In this document: positions 9,705 through 19,286 of the stretch, piece after piece
How positions within the stretch are numbered: position 1 is the first letter of the stretch
Layout of the letters: the number at the start of each line of letters is the position of its first letter
Source: Francisella orientalis FNO12
GTDB taxonomy: Bacteria; Pseudomonadota; Gammaproteobacteria; Francisellales; Francisellaceae
DNA: 64,000 nt
Assembly: GCF_001042525.2 (NCBI RefSeq)
Contig: NZ_CP011921.2
Location: 1,116,001-1,180,000 of the forward strand
Direction: 5' to 3'
The notes under the pieces: generated by a model
What the model was told of the DNA's origin: nothing
The model's database searches: none
What the model saw: the letters and a program-made list of their open reading frames with translations, nothing else
Made by a program: the position numbers and the translations under genes

Positions 9705-10979
9705 ATGGTAATTTTACTTATAATCTCAATCGCCTTATTAATATACTTACACATTAAGCAGGTTAGTTTTAATTTTAGAACAATATTAGCTCTAGCTACT
9801 GGAATAATTATTGGCATTATCTATAACTCGACTGATAGCTATAGCAATAGTTTCATCCAGATTAGTAATATATTGGGTGACGGTTATATTTCTTTACTTA
9901 AGATGCTAATTATACCTATTGTTCTGACATCTATTATCCATTCAATAGTAAATCTAAAAAACTATGAAGGCTATTATGTTATAAAATTTGCATATAAAAC
10001 AATAGCAATACTACTTATATTAACTGGGGTAAGTGCTGCTATAGGAGCTACTGTTGCTATCATAATGAATTTAGGTCATGGTATAGATATCGCATCTATT
10101 ACAGGCAATGTTGCTAAAGATATAAAAACATCAAGCATATCTGAGACTGTCTTAGGATTTTTACCTGAAAATATTTTCCATCAGATGGATAATAATAATG
10201 TAATGGCTGTAGTTATATTTGCGATACTTCTTGGCTTCTCAATGCTAATAGCTCATCGTGAAGATAGTAAACTAGCAGCTCCTTTCATCAGTTTTGTAGA
10301 TTCAGCATTTTTCGTAATAAAGAAATTAGCTAGAATGATTATTGCTATCACACCTTATGGTGTACTTGGATTGATGATACAAATGAGCATAGAGCTAGAT
10401 AATAATAGCATTTCTACAGTTTTATATTTTATCTTCACTTGCTACATAGCATTAGCAATTGTTCTAATAATGCATATTATTCTATTAGTCATATTTAGAA
10501 CTAACATTGTCAGATTCTACAAAAGTATTTGGAAAGCTATGTTAGTTGCTGCTACATCTAGATCTAGTATGGGCACTCTACCGTTATCAATAGATGGTTT
10601 AAACAAATACGGTACTACCTGTAGTATTGCTACATTTGCACCAACTATGGGTACTACTCTAGGTATGAATGGTTGTGCTGGGGTATTTCCTGCAGTGCTA
10701 GCAATAATGGCAATGAATGCTACAGGTGTAGATATCACATTTTCAACTGTGATATTGATTTCATTAATCTGTATGTTGGCTTCACTAGGTGTATCTGGAA
10801 TTCCAGGTACAGCATTTGTTGCTGCGGGTGTCGTTTTTTCTTACTTTGGGCTACCTTGGCAAATGATTGCTTTAATCATCGGTGTTGACACTATTATCGA
10901 TAGCTTTAGAACTCCCCTAAATATTCATGGTACTATGACAACAGCTATTATCGTAGATAAAACTACCAAAGCTTCTTAA
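9705..10979 (+). CDS. Dicarboxylate/amino acid:cation symporter (DAACS), TcyP-like
   Basis: The 424 residues contain eight or so long hydrophobic helices plus the two re-entrant hairpins typical of the fold. The motif regions are SRSSMGTLPLSIDGL (about residue 286, HP1 serine-rich), GTTLGMNGCAGVFPAVLAI (about 321, helix 7) and GVSGIPGTAFVAAGVV (about 364, HP2). The order and spacing resemble the cystine carrier TcyP/YdjN more than the aspartate/glutamate carriers GltP or DctA. It is probably a Na+- or H+-coupled amino acid importer. A TATAAT-like hexamer occurs about 13 bp before the ATG. Cystine as substrate would fit the desulfhydrase relative at 13381, but that link is weak. Confidence 0.78.
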   Translation: MVILLIISIALLIYLHIKQVSFNFRTILALATGIIIGIIYNSTDSYSNSFIQISNILGDGYISLLKMLIIPIVLTSIIHSIVNLKNYEGYYVIKFAYKTIAILLILTGVSAAIGATVAIIMNLGHGIDIASITGNVAKDIKTSSISETVLGFLPENIFHQMDNNNVMAVVIFAILLGFSMLIAHREDSKLAAPFISFVDSAFFVIKKLARMIIAITPYGVLGLMIQMSIELDNNSISTVLYFIFTCYIALAIVLIMHIILLVIFRTNIVRFYKSIWKAMLVAATSRSSMGTLPLSIDGLNKYGTTCSIATFAPTMGTTLGMNGCAGVFPAVLAIMAMNATGVDITFSTVILISLICMLASLGVSGIPGTAFVAAGVVFSYFGLPWQMIALIIGVDTIIDSFRTPLNIHGTMTTAIIVDKTTKAS

Positions 10980-11002
10980 CACGCTAATATTTAATAAACT
11001 AT

Positions 11003-12385
11003 TTAAGTACCACAAAAAGTAAATCTAACTTTCTCTTGTTCTAGAGGTTCTGCGATATATTTCTTAGTGAGAGCATTTAATTCATATGGTGTTTCAAGTG
11101 CTGTCACTAGACTTTGAAGAATGCTAAAATTACCATTCTCTGCAAACTCAAGTGCTTTTTCAACTTGATGATTACGTGGAATTATTACTGGATTAGATTG
11201 CATCATACTTTCGAAATTGATATCGCAATTGACATATTTATCTAACCAATCTTTTAAGCCTTTATTTCGCAAGTGATCAAAATCATTATAGCTTAGATTA
11301 TAGAACGTATTTGTATAATCTAACTTATGCTTAAACATATCAACGAGTAAATCTAAAATAGTTTCATCATCACTACTGCTAATACCCAATTTACTAAGAA
11401 ACATTTGTCTCCATTTTTGCTTATAAATTTCTGAATAACTTTGCAGTTTATCTTGAGCTAATTTAATAGCTTCATCCTCATCCTGTGAGATAAGTTTCAA
11501 TAAACTTTCTGCTAGTCTTGCAATATTCCAGCCAGCGATTGATGCTTGATTAGCAAACGCATATCTTCCATCTCGATCTATTGAACTAAAAACAGTATCA
11601 GGATCATAAGTATCCATAAATGCACAAGGTCCATAGTCAATAGTTTCGCCTGAGATAGTCATATTATCAGTATTCATAACCCCATGAATAAAACCTACTC
11701 TTTCCCATTGTGTTATTAAAGTTGTCTGTTTATCAATGACATAATCAAGTAAGCTCAAAGCTTTATTATCAGTGTATGGAATATTATGTCTAATAATCGT
11801 ATAGTCTAATAACTCTTGGTTATAACTCTCCCCAAGCATAGCCGCATACTGAAAAGTACCTACTCTAATGTGACTACTTGCAACTCTAAGAGCTATTGCT
11901 CCTTGTTGTAATTTACTTCTTTGAATATTTTCACCTGTTGATATCACAGCTAAAATTCGGCTAGTGGGTATGCATAAATCATACATAGCTTCACTAACTA
12001 TATATTCTCTAAGCATTGGCGCTAAAGCTGCTTTGCCATCACCACCTCGAGAGAACTTAGTTAAACCTGCTCCTTTTAAATGAAAATCAACCAGCTCTCC
12101 ATTTGCTTTTTTGTACTCACCAATTAAGATAGCTCGACCGTCTCCTAGCATTGTAAAATTACCAAACTGATGACCTACATAAGCTTGGGAAATTGGCTTT
12201 TTACCATTATAACCTAAGAAAGTTTTTAATAATTCTTGCTCTGATTTACCTTCTAAATCTAAACCTAAATCCTTGGCTAAACAATCATTTACAATCAGTA
12301 ACTTTGCATCAGGATATCTATACACTTTTTGTTCTGAATAAAATTTATCAGATAAATCTATATAGCTATATTGAAAATCAATCAT
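11003..12385 (-). CDS. selO: SelO/YdiU protein adenylyltransferase (pseudokinase fold)
   Basis: The 460-residue protein carries the SelO landmarks: AYVGHQFGNFTMLGDGRA (residues about 63 to 80), LKGAGLTKFSRGGDGKAALA (about 105), a catalytic-loop-like GVMNTDNMTISGETIDYGP (about 228 to 246) and MDTYDPDTVFSSIDRDGRY just after. SelO enzymes bind ATP in a flipped orientation and transfer AMP to Ser, Thr or Tyr of target proteins in redox control. The C-terminus ends FTFCGT, placing a Cys where many bacterial members have Cys and eukaryotes selenocysteine. It is divergent from the PIN-like gene at 12495. Confidence 0.93.
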   Translation of the reverse strand: MIDFQYSYIDLSDKFYSEQKVYRYPDAKLLIVNDCLAKDLGLDLEGKSEQELLKTFLGYNGKKPISQAYVGHQFGNFTMLGDGRAILIGEYKKANGELVDFHLKGAGLTKFSRGGDGKAALAPMLREYIVSEAMYDLCIPTSRILAVISTGENIQRSKLQQGAIALRVASSHIRVGTFQYAAMLGESYNQELLDYTIIRHNIPYTDNKALSLLDYVIDKQTTLITQWERVGFIHGVMNTDNMTISGETIDYGPCAFMDTYDPDTVFSSIDRDGRYAFANQASIAGWNIARLAESLLKLISQDEDEAIKLAQDKLQSYSEIYKQKWRQMFLSKLGISSSDDETILDLLVDMFKHKLDYTNTFYNLSYNDFDHLRNKGLKDWLDKYVNCDINFESMMQSNPVIIPRNHQVEKALEFAENGNFSILQSLVTALETPYELNALTKKYIAEPLEQEKVRFTFCGT

Positions 12386-12494
12386 AAAATCTAAACTTTA
12401 CCATTTTGGTATAATTTTAACAGAGTATAGATAATAACACAGCTTTTAAGGTAAAATAGATATTATAAGCGCTAGGATAAGGAGTCAGGTAATT

Positions 12495-13112
12495 ATGGAA
12501 TATCTCAAACTAGCAATAGTTGATTCTGAAAACTATAATAATTTCGCTCATATTTCTGATGGTAATTTTGACAGAGTAATTGTCTTTACAAATCCACAAG
12601 AATTAGAAGCAAACTTCAATAAAACCCAGATCTATCACAACTTTGAACTTGTACCAATAATTTACGGTGAAGGTAACAAAGATAATATGGATGGTTATAT
12701 TTGTGCTAAAGTTGGCGAATATGTCGAAAGATATTGCGATTTTCGTACTTATCTTAGTATTACAATTTTTAGTAATGACCGAATTTTTAAAGGTATCGCA
12801 TCATACTATACACACAAAGGATTCAATATAGCTACTGCAGCTCCTAACCAATGTGATACAGGTAATAGCAATACTGACCCCAAAGTGCGCATCAAAAAAT
12901 TCCTTGAATGCTACGAAGGTGTCGTTGATAAAACATTTAAAAAACACTTTAATGAAACAAATAAAGATGCTTTCTATAGATTAATTAAAAGGCATTTAGA
13001 CAAAGATATACCTAGACAAATTACAGATCTTTTCGTTGAAAATAATATTATATTTTTTTCAAATAAATCACGTAAGATTGGCATTGATGAATCTAAGTAT
13101 AACCTTTTGTAA
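12495..13112 (+). CDS. Putative PIN/NYN-like domain protein (possible ribonuclease), 205 aa
   Basis: I know no name for this gene. The N-terminal half looks like a PIN/NYN nuclease fold. It opens LKLAIVDSENYNNF, with an acidic residue after strand 1. A central KDNMDGYICAKVGEYVER follows at residues about 61 to 78, where PIN/NYN proteins have an acidic helix. Next comes YLSITIFSNDRIFKGIASYY (about 86 to 105), which resembles the 'SxDxxF' strand-helix motif, and then KGFNIATAA. Residues 130 to 205 form a helical C-terminal region ending IIFFSNKSRKIGI. No signal peptide or membrane segment is seen. A good AAGGAG site precedes the ATG by 9 bp. Endoribonuclease activity is a fold-level inference; acidic-site conservation needs an alignment. 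Confidence 0.6.
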   Translation: MEYLKLAIVDSENYNNFAHISDGNFDRVIVFTNPQELEANFNKTQIYHNFELVPIIYGEGNKDNMDGYICAKVGEYVERYCDFRTYLSITIFSNDRIFKGIASYYTHKGFNIATAAPNQCDTGNSNTDPKVRIKKFLECYEGVVDKTFKKHFNETNKDAFYRLIKRHLDKDIPRQITDLFVENNIIFFSNKSRKIGIDESKYNLL

Positions 13113-13201
13113 TGTTTTAATAAGGCACTGGATATACGATTTTTATAATGCTAAAATATCGCAACTTTTTATTTATTAATCATTTTTTTTTAGAGTTAAT
13201 T

Positions 13202-13372
13202 ATGGAATATAGAAAATACATTTGTATCGTTTGTGGTTTAATTTATGATGAAGCTGAAGGTTGGCCAGAAGATGGTATCGAACCTGGTACTAGATGGGAA
13301 GATGTACCTGAAGATTGGGAGTGTCCTGACTGTGGTGTTGGTAAGGAAGAGTTTGAACTATTAGAAGAATAA
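13202..13372 (+). CDS. Rubredoxin
   Basis: The 56-residue protein starts at the ATG at 13202. An upstream in-frame ATG (13148) would add 18 hydrophobic residues unlike any rubredoxin, so I reject it. The two iron-binding knuckles are plain: [14 protein letters not shown] at the N-terminus and [17 protein letters not shown] at the C-terminus, with the usual [12 protein letters not shown] between them. Rubredoxins carry one electron on an Fe(Cys)4 centre in the cytosol. It ends 8 bp before the PLP-dependent desulfhydrase-like gene on the same strand, so the pair may be co-transcribed. The redox partner is not visible here. Confidence 0.96.
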   Translation: MEYRKYICIVCGLIYDEAEGWPEDGIEPGTRWEDVPEDWECPDCGVGKEEFELLEE

Positions 13373-13380
13373 TTTCTTAA

Positions 13381-14253
13381 ATGGTCTCATTGTTTCAAGA
13401 AATATCTTTTGAGAATAAAGATTTCATTGTAATGAGAGATGATCTAAATCACCCTATCTTCTCTGGTAATAAAGCCAGAAAATTAACTTATCTTCTTAAA
13501 AATCCAGATAAATATTCTCACATCAAAACTATTATATCTTTTGGTGGTAATCATTCTAATTTCATGTTGGCATTGTCGCAGCTAGCTAAAATTAAGGCTT
13601 GGAATTTCCATTATTGGATAAAACCATTACCAAAATTTCTTAAGAATGCTAAAAATGGCAACCTAAAGCTAGCTCTAGAAAATGGCATGCAATTATTTGA
13701 AACTACAAGCTCACTAAATCTAGAAAATATAAAAACAAGTTACAATATAGATAATAGTCATTACTTCTTTGATCAAGGTGGTAGAAATAGTCTTGCTGAA
13801 GAAGGCATAGCTGACTGTGCTCATGAAATCAAAAAGTACTCTCTAGAAAATGATATTGATAATTATAGTGTTGTTGTGGCATCTGGTACTGGAACAACTG
13901 CATTATATCTTGAAAAGTATCTACCAGGTAAAGCTTATACTGTTGCATGTGTTGGTGATAATCAATACTTGAAAAAACAATTTAATGATATTGATAGTAG
14001 TTTAAAGCATCCTAGAATTCTCAATTTAAACTTTAAAACTCATTTTGGGCAATTAGATACCCAAAATTATACGATATACCAAAAGCTTCAAGAGCAAACA
14101 GAAATTGAGTTTGATCTACTATATGACCCTATAGCTTGGCGAGCATTATTAAACGAATATCACAAACTTACAAAGCCTATTATCTATATTCACTGCGGTG
14201 GAACTAGTGGTAATGAAACTATGGTAGCTAGGTATACAAGATTAACAAGATGA
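13381..14253 (+). CDS. PLP-dependent D-cysteine desulfhydrase / ACC deaminase family protein
   Basis: The 290-residue fold-type II PLP enzyme has the family's N-terminal substrate and cofactor block. MRDDLNHPIFSGNKARKL includes the Schiff-base lysine in GNKARKL (about residue 31), followed by ISFGGNHSNFMLALSQLAK with the Asn/Ser that binds the cofactor ring. VVASGTGTTALYLEKYL (about 160) is the phosphate-binding glycine loop, and IYIHCGGTSGNETM closes the barrel. Family members either release H2S, pyruvate and ammonia from D-cysteine or open the ACC ring. The sequence alone does not decide between them. It is convergent with a decayed membrane gene just downstream. Confidence 0.85.
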   Translation: MVSLFQEISFENKDFIVMRDDLNHPIFSGNKARKLTYLLKNPDKYSHIKTIISFGGNHSNFMLALSQLAKIKAWNFHYWIKPLPKFLKNAKNGNLKLALENGMQLFETTSSLNLENIKTSYNIDNSHYFFDQGGRNSLAEEGIADCAHEIKKYSLENDIDNYSVVVASGTGTTALYLEKYLPGKAYTVACVGDNQYLKKQFNDIDSSLKHPRILNLNFKTHFGQLDTQNYTIYQKLQEQTEIEFDLLYDPIAWRALLNEYHKLTKPIIYIHCGGTSGNETMVARYTRLTR

Positions 14254-14257
14254 GTTG

Positions 14258-15812
14258 CTAAATATACTGTGTCACTAATATTTTGTTTAGATGCTTTCTT
14301 AGTTCTATAATGTTTGTCTTAACAGATTTACATAGATTGTAAGTAGTATTAAGCCTCTCTGTTATTGAATTACTAAATCTTATACTACTAAGATTTGCCT
14401 TTGGAGAACTTTCAATAGCTGTTAACACTGTAGATTCTTGTAAATCTAATGGTTCTTGTAATATTTTTACTATCTGTCGAGCATAAGCTTTGATTTGCTC
14501 AGTTTTTGAAGAAAAATCATGCTCATGGTTTATATATTGAAACATCTTATAAGCTATAGACATTCTCATTTGCTCTTCGAGAAATATATAGGCTAATTGA
14601 TGTTCTATATTTTTGCTCAATTTCTCATCATTACCAAACTCTAAAGATTTCCATTGGTGCAATAAAATATTCATCCTTTTAAGCTGAGTTTTTACTATAC
14701 GCACTCTTTGGTAAAATCTGTTTTTATTTTGTTGTACTAGCTTTTTGATTTCTTTAGGCTAATTTTTTATAGATAGTTGTTTTATTGATTGTTCTAATTG
14801 ATTTAGATTGTTTGTTATATCTGGAGCAGTATCAACAACTTCTATCAAATCAAAATCAGGAGCGACTTCAGATACTGCTAAATAACATTGTTTATAAATA
14901 CCTAAAATATGATTATATTTCTTGAGAATTCCCGTTCTTAAATTCTCTATAGAAGTAAATAAATAATCTTTTTTAGCATCTTCAAACTTGGAAACCGCCT
15001 TTAGATAATAGATTATTCTACCTGGTAGTAGCTCTATAAAAAGAGTTATAACATTATTCGCATCTTCTAAATCAAATAGATTATACATCCCAGCACTATT
15101 ATAAACTTTAGATAAAAAGCCTACTTTTCTGTCAAGCCCCATTTTTAGATCTGAATATTTGCCTACTAAAGCTTGTAAGAACTTCTCTTTCAAATCTTCA
15201 GAAATACTTTGACTAGTACTTATCTGTTTATAAAACTTTATTAGCTTACGTTTGTTAGCTGGCGTATCAATAGGAAAACCATTATCACGATCTAAATATA
15301 TAATCTCAGAAACTCAGCCATTTCTTTATCAAAATGTAGCTCAAAAGCATAAAAAATTTCTTTACTTGTCGGATGAGATTTAGCAAAAATTTCATATGCA
15401 ATTTTGTTGTCTCGTACTTGATCAGTTAAATTGCTTAGAACAATCTTTTTAGACAAATATAAACGTTGATATGACTCCTCTATCACATATAGAAATTTAT
15501 CTTGCATCTGTTCTTTATTACGATGCTTAATAGAATCAAAAATAATTTTACTAATAAAACCCACTAACCCTACAAAGAAAACATAAAAAGAAAAGTACCA
15601 ACTGTAACTAGTGGGACTTTTTGACCATGACTAAGATAATAGCCTAAAGTTATAGCTATGATCGTAACAGGTCCAGCTGCCCAAAGTATAGATAGTATAA
15701 CAGCTTTAATATCAGCACGATGAATTGATGATATTAACTCACTAATATAAGTATCATTATATGAATTTCTACTCTTAAAAAGTGCTTTAACTTTATTAAC
15801 TTGTGACAGCAT
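14258..15812 (-). pseudogene. Decayed membrane-anchored helical protein of unknown function
   Basis: Four fragments on the minus strand read as one protein of about 515 residues. From ATG 15812 a short cytosolic stretch leads into two hydrophobic segments (AVILSILWAAGPVTIIAIT, then VTVGTFLFMF). A frameshift near 15575 moves the frame to GLVGFISKIIFDS. A second frameshift near 15295, just after FLRLY, leads to LDRDNGFPIDTPANKRKL. An in-frame TAG at 14759-14761 separates QLSIKN from PKEIKKLVQQN, and the chain ends NKILVTQYI at 14258. The soluble part is charged and strongly helical, with no recognised domain. Because the pieces join seamlessly in order, I consider it one dead gene rather than four small ones. 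The function is unknown. Confidence 0.75.
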
Positions 15813-15992
15813 ACTCTAACTACATTTATAAATTACTTAACAAATTCACTTTAAATTTTAACAAAATTATATTGATAACTCCAAATCAGCCATTATTTCG
15901 ACTTAAATACTAGAGTGTGTAAAACTTTTTTATTATAAAAAATTATTTACTTTGATATATTTTTAGGAATATAATCTTCTGTTACATATATT

Positions 15993-16031
15993 AAAAATAG
16001 AAACCACTTTCAAACTAAAGTATCTATTTTT
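15993..16031. other. Hairpin with A/T-run arms in the typA upstream region
   Basis: AAAAATAGA (15993-16001) pairs perfectly with TCTATTTTT (16023-16031). Inside it, ACTTT and AAAGT form an inner stem around a CAAACT loop. The element resembles a weak bidirectional terminator. It lies about 65 bp before the typA ATG in a 283 bp gap between divergent genes, where no upstream plus-strand transcript is expected. It could equally be a leader structure of typA. No GC-rich stem is present. Confidence 0.45.
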
Positions 16032-16095
16032 TTAGGTACTTTTACGCCTTATTAGTCTATAATTGTTGGTGATTTTATAAAAATAGGTATCCTTA

Positions 16096-17913
16096 ATGAT
16101 TGAAAATTTAAGAAATATTGCAATTATTGCACATGTTGACCATGGTAAAACAACATTGGTTGATAAATTACTACAACAATCAGGAACGCTTAAAAACCGT
16201 GGTCCTGAAGTTGAAAGAGTTATGGACTCTAACGATATTGAAAAAGAAAGAGGAATCACAATCCTTGCAAAAAATACTGCCCTAAAATGGAATGACTATA
16301 GGATTAATATCGTAGACACTCCGGGACACGCTGACTTTGGTGGCGAAGTTGAACGTGTACTATCAATGGTTGACTCTGTACTACTATTAGTTGATGCTGT
16401 TGATGGTCCTATGCCCCAAACAAGATTTGTAACAGAAAAAGCTTTTGCTCAAGGTCTAAAACCTATCGTAGTTATCAATAAAATTGATAGAGATGGTGCT
16501 CGTCCTGATTGGGTTGTTGACCAAGTATTTGACCTTTTTGATAGATTAGGTGCAACTGATGAACAATTAGACTTCCCTATTATCTATGCTTCTGCAATTA
16601 ATGGTTGGGCAACTAATGACCTTGATCAGAAAAAAGAAGATATGACAGATCTTTTCAAGGCTGTTATTGAGAACGTTGAACATCCTGCTGTAGACGAAGA
16701 TGGACCATTCCAAATGCAGATATCATCTTTAGATTATTCTAGCTTCACAGGAACTATTGGTATTGGTCGTATACAAAGAGGACGTATCAAGACAAATACT
16801 CCTATAACTATCGTGAATGCTAAAGGTGAAAAAAGAAATGGTCGTGTACTGCAAATATTAGGCTATCTTGGTTTAGAAAGAAACGAAGTACCAGAAGCTA
16901 GTGCTGGAGATATAGTATGTGTAACAGGTATGGAAGGTCTAAAGATCTCTGATACTTTATGTAACCCTGATCATGTTGAAGCATTACCTGCTCTTTCTGT
17001 TGATGAGCCTACTATCAGCATGACTTTCCAAGTAAATAACTCTCCTTTTGCAGGTAAAGAAGGTAAATTTGTAACATCTAGACAAATCAAAGATAGACTA
17101 GAGAAAGAGTTAATTCACAACGTAGCATTAAGAGTTGAACAATTAGATGACCCTGATAAGTTCAAAGTATCAGGTCGTGGAGAACTTCATCTTTCTATTT
17201 TACTAGAGAATATGCGTCGTGAAGGTTATGAAATTGCTGTATCTCGTCCGCATGTAATTTTCAAAGATGTTGATAGTGAAAAACATGAGCCATATGAACA
17301 AGCTATTATAGATATTGAAGAAGAACATCAAGGTACTATAATGGAGCGCATGGGCTTACGTCAAGGTGAGCTTAAAAATATGGAACCAGATGGAAAAGGT
17401 CGAGTAAAACTTGAGTTTATTATTCCATCGCGTGGTTTGATAGGTTTCTATACAGAGTTCCTAACGATTACATCTGGATCAGGTATACTAAACAAAGTAT
17501 TTGATCATTACGGACCAATGAAGAAACAAACTCTAGAAACTCGCCAAAATGGTACTCTAGTTTCTATGGTACCTGGTAAAGCATTAGCATATGCTCTTTG
17601 GAATCTTCAAGAGCGTGGTAAAATGTTTATCGGTCACGGTACTGAAGTCTATGAAGGCATGATTATAGGTATTCATAGTAGAGATAACGATCTGGCTGTA
17701 AACCCTTGTAAAGGTAAACAGCTAACTAACGTTCGTGCCTCTGGTAAAGATGATGCTCTTACTCTAGTTACTCCAATCAAATTGACTCTTGAATATGCTC
17801 TTGAGTTTATCGAAGATGATGAACTTGTAGAAATTACTCCAGTGTCTATTAGGTTAAGAAAAAAACATCTAACAGAATCTGATCGTAAAAAAGCATCTCG
17901 TGGTGCGCTTTAA
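16096..17913 (+). CDS. typA: Ribosome-associated GTPase TypA/BipA
   Basis: The 605 residues are the full family length. GTPase motifs are [10 protein letters not shown] (G1, about residue 11), RGITI (G2), DTPGHADFG (G3), NKIDRDGA (G4, about 128) and SAINGW (G5). EF-G-like domains II, III and V follow, with the TypA-specific C-terminal domain from about residue 480 ([16 protein letters not shown] through [15 protein letters not shown]). TypA binds 70S ribosomes and supports assembly and stress or low-temperature translation. It is a single gene with its own upstream region. The protein shows no damage. Confidence 0.98.
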   Translation: MIENLRNIAIIAHVDHGKTTLVDKLLQQSGTLKNRGPEVERVMDSNDIEKERGITILAKNTALKWNDYRINIVDTPGHADFGGEVERVLSMVDSVLLLVDAVDGPMPQTRFVTEKAFAQGLKPIVVINKIDRDGARPDWVVDQVFDLFDRLGATDEQLDFPIIYASAINGWATNDLDQKKEDMTDLFKAVIENVEHPAVDEDGPFQMQISSLDYSSFTGTIGIGRIQRGRIKTNTPITIVNAKGEKRNGRVLQILGYLGLERNEVPEASAGDIVCVTGMEGLKISDTLCNPDHVEALPALSVDEPTISMTFQVNNSPFAGKEGKFVTSRQIKDRLEKELIHNVALRVEQLDDPDKFKVSGRGELHLSILLENMRREGYEIAVSRPHVIFKDVDSEKHEPYEQAIIDIEEEHQGTIMERMGLRQGELKNMEPDGKGRVKLEFIIPSRGLIGFYTEFLTITSGSGILNKVFDHYGPMKKQTLETRQNGTLVSMVPGKALAYALWNLQERGKMFIGHGTEVYEGMIIGIHSRDNDLAVNPCKGKQLTNVRASGKDDALTLVTPIKLTLEYALEFIEDDELVEITPVSIRLRKKHLTESDRKKASRGAL

Positions 17914-17981
17914 TAAAATATATTCTTTCAAACTAATTCTTTTCTTTTTTATCTAAAGCTTTTATCTATAAGGAATTTAAT

Positions 17982-18480
17982 ATGCATAGACTAGAGAAAA
18001 TAAAGTTGCACTAATAACAGGCTCTGCTAGAGTAATAGGTAAAGCTATAGCAGAGCTATTTGCTAGTGAGGGAGCTATAATGTCATTGTTTCAGATATAA
18101 ACGATAGCTTGGGTAATCAAACTATTAATGACATTAACTCATCAAATTGTGAATATAAACATTTAGACGTTTGTTTTGAAGATGATTGGATAATTATTAG
18201 TCAATATATTAGATCTAAATTTGGTAAACTTAATATTTTAGTTAATAATGCTGGCATTACAGGTTTTATAGAGAGTTTAGGTCCTCATGACCCTGAAAAT
18301 TTAGATATAAGTTCTTGGCGAAAAGTCCATGCTATAAACTCTGAGGGTGAAGCAAAAGATGTAGCTTATGCAGCTTTATATCTAGCATCTGATGAATCAA
18401 AATATGTCACAGGGATTGAATTAAATGTAGATGGTAGAATACTTTCAGGAAGTTCTGCAACTCCAAATAAAAATGACTAG
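17982..18480 (+). pseudogene. Short-chain dehydrogenase/reductase remnant with internal deletion
   Basis: From ATG 17982 the Rossmann motif is still readable across frames (VALITGSARVIGKAIAELFA) but at least two frameshifts occur before 18109. From there one frame runs to 18480 with the SDR landmarks LNILVNNAGITGF and WRKVHAINSEG. At about 18350 the sequence jumps from the NAG-helix region straight to EAKDVAYAALYLASDESKYV, the near-C-terminal SDR block. The section with the catalytic Ser and YxxxK is missing, a deletion of roughly 100 codons. The product cannot be an active dehydrogenase. It follows typA by 68 bp on the same strand, with its own AAGGA site. Confidence 0.85.
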
Positions 18481-18509
18481 TATTAGTTGTATTAAGTACT
18501 AAATAATCT

Positions 18510-19070
18510 TTAGATATTATTGCTTACTTTTACATCCGGTTCTCCATCTATTTCATTTATACTATCAAAGCTTCTCCAGCCCTCCTCTGAATTAACAGTA
18601 ATATCTACATGTATAGGCTGATATTCACTAATAACTTCTCCTTCTTCAACAGTAACATTTGTACCATCTGTAAGGTCATAACTAGAAACTAATTCATTAT
18701 AATCTCCTCTAATACATATATTCTTAGCTCTAGATCTAAGCTTACTTTCACAAGGTTCATCTTCATTTATTTTTGTAAAACGTATATTTAAAAATTTTTT
18801 ATTACTATCATCAATCACCTAAATCCAATCGTATGCCTCACCTGGATGATCATTATCTGCAGTCTCAATTACAAACTTGATATTTCCTTTAGATAAAATC
18901 CACTCCCTAGCAGATGTTGTTTTCATATCACCACTTCTACTAGAGCCACTACGTATCTGATTTGATAAATTATTTGTTATAAACACTACTGCTTGACTAC
19001 CAGCTTTTTCAGCATATATCGGACTAATAAAACTAAATAATAAAGTAAAACTAATCCTCATTCGTAACAC
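18510..19070 (-). pseudogene. Secreted protein of unknown function interrupted by one in-frame TAG
   Basis: The ATG at 19070 gives a typical signal peptide (ISFTLLFSFISPIYAEKA). The frame runs 83 codons to DWI, then a TAG at 18819-18821, and continues in the same frame as VIDDSNKKFLNIRFTKINED to 18510. Without the stop it would be a 186-residue exported protein. I recognise no domain. It contains a Cys pair around ESKLRSRAKNICIRG and looks like a small beta-rich protein. It lies in a region rich in secreted genes, next to secreted paralogue 1. Translation of only the first half, or readthrough, cannot be excluded. Confidence 0.65.
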
Positions 19071-19286
19071 CTCTATTTAATGTGATTAATAAATTCCAAT
19101 TTTCAACTATATTGTAATAAGGGTTCTTTAGGGTTGTATATAGACAAAAATAAATAGTAGATATCTATTTTTGCATTAGTAAAACCTAGTTTTGTAAATT
19201 AAAGAGATTAATAAATGTAAAAATGTTATAAACATTGACCTAAATGATAAGAGGCATATATAAGATTTTACTGTCCAAAAGTATTA

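Noticed and set aside
13148-13201. N-terminal extension of rubredoxin from an upstream ATG
   Set aside because: It would add a hydrophobic stretch absent from rubredoxins; the ATG at 13202 gives the standard 56-residue protein.
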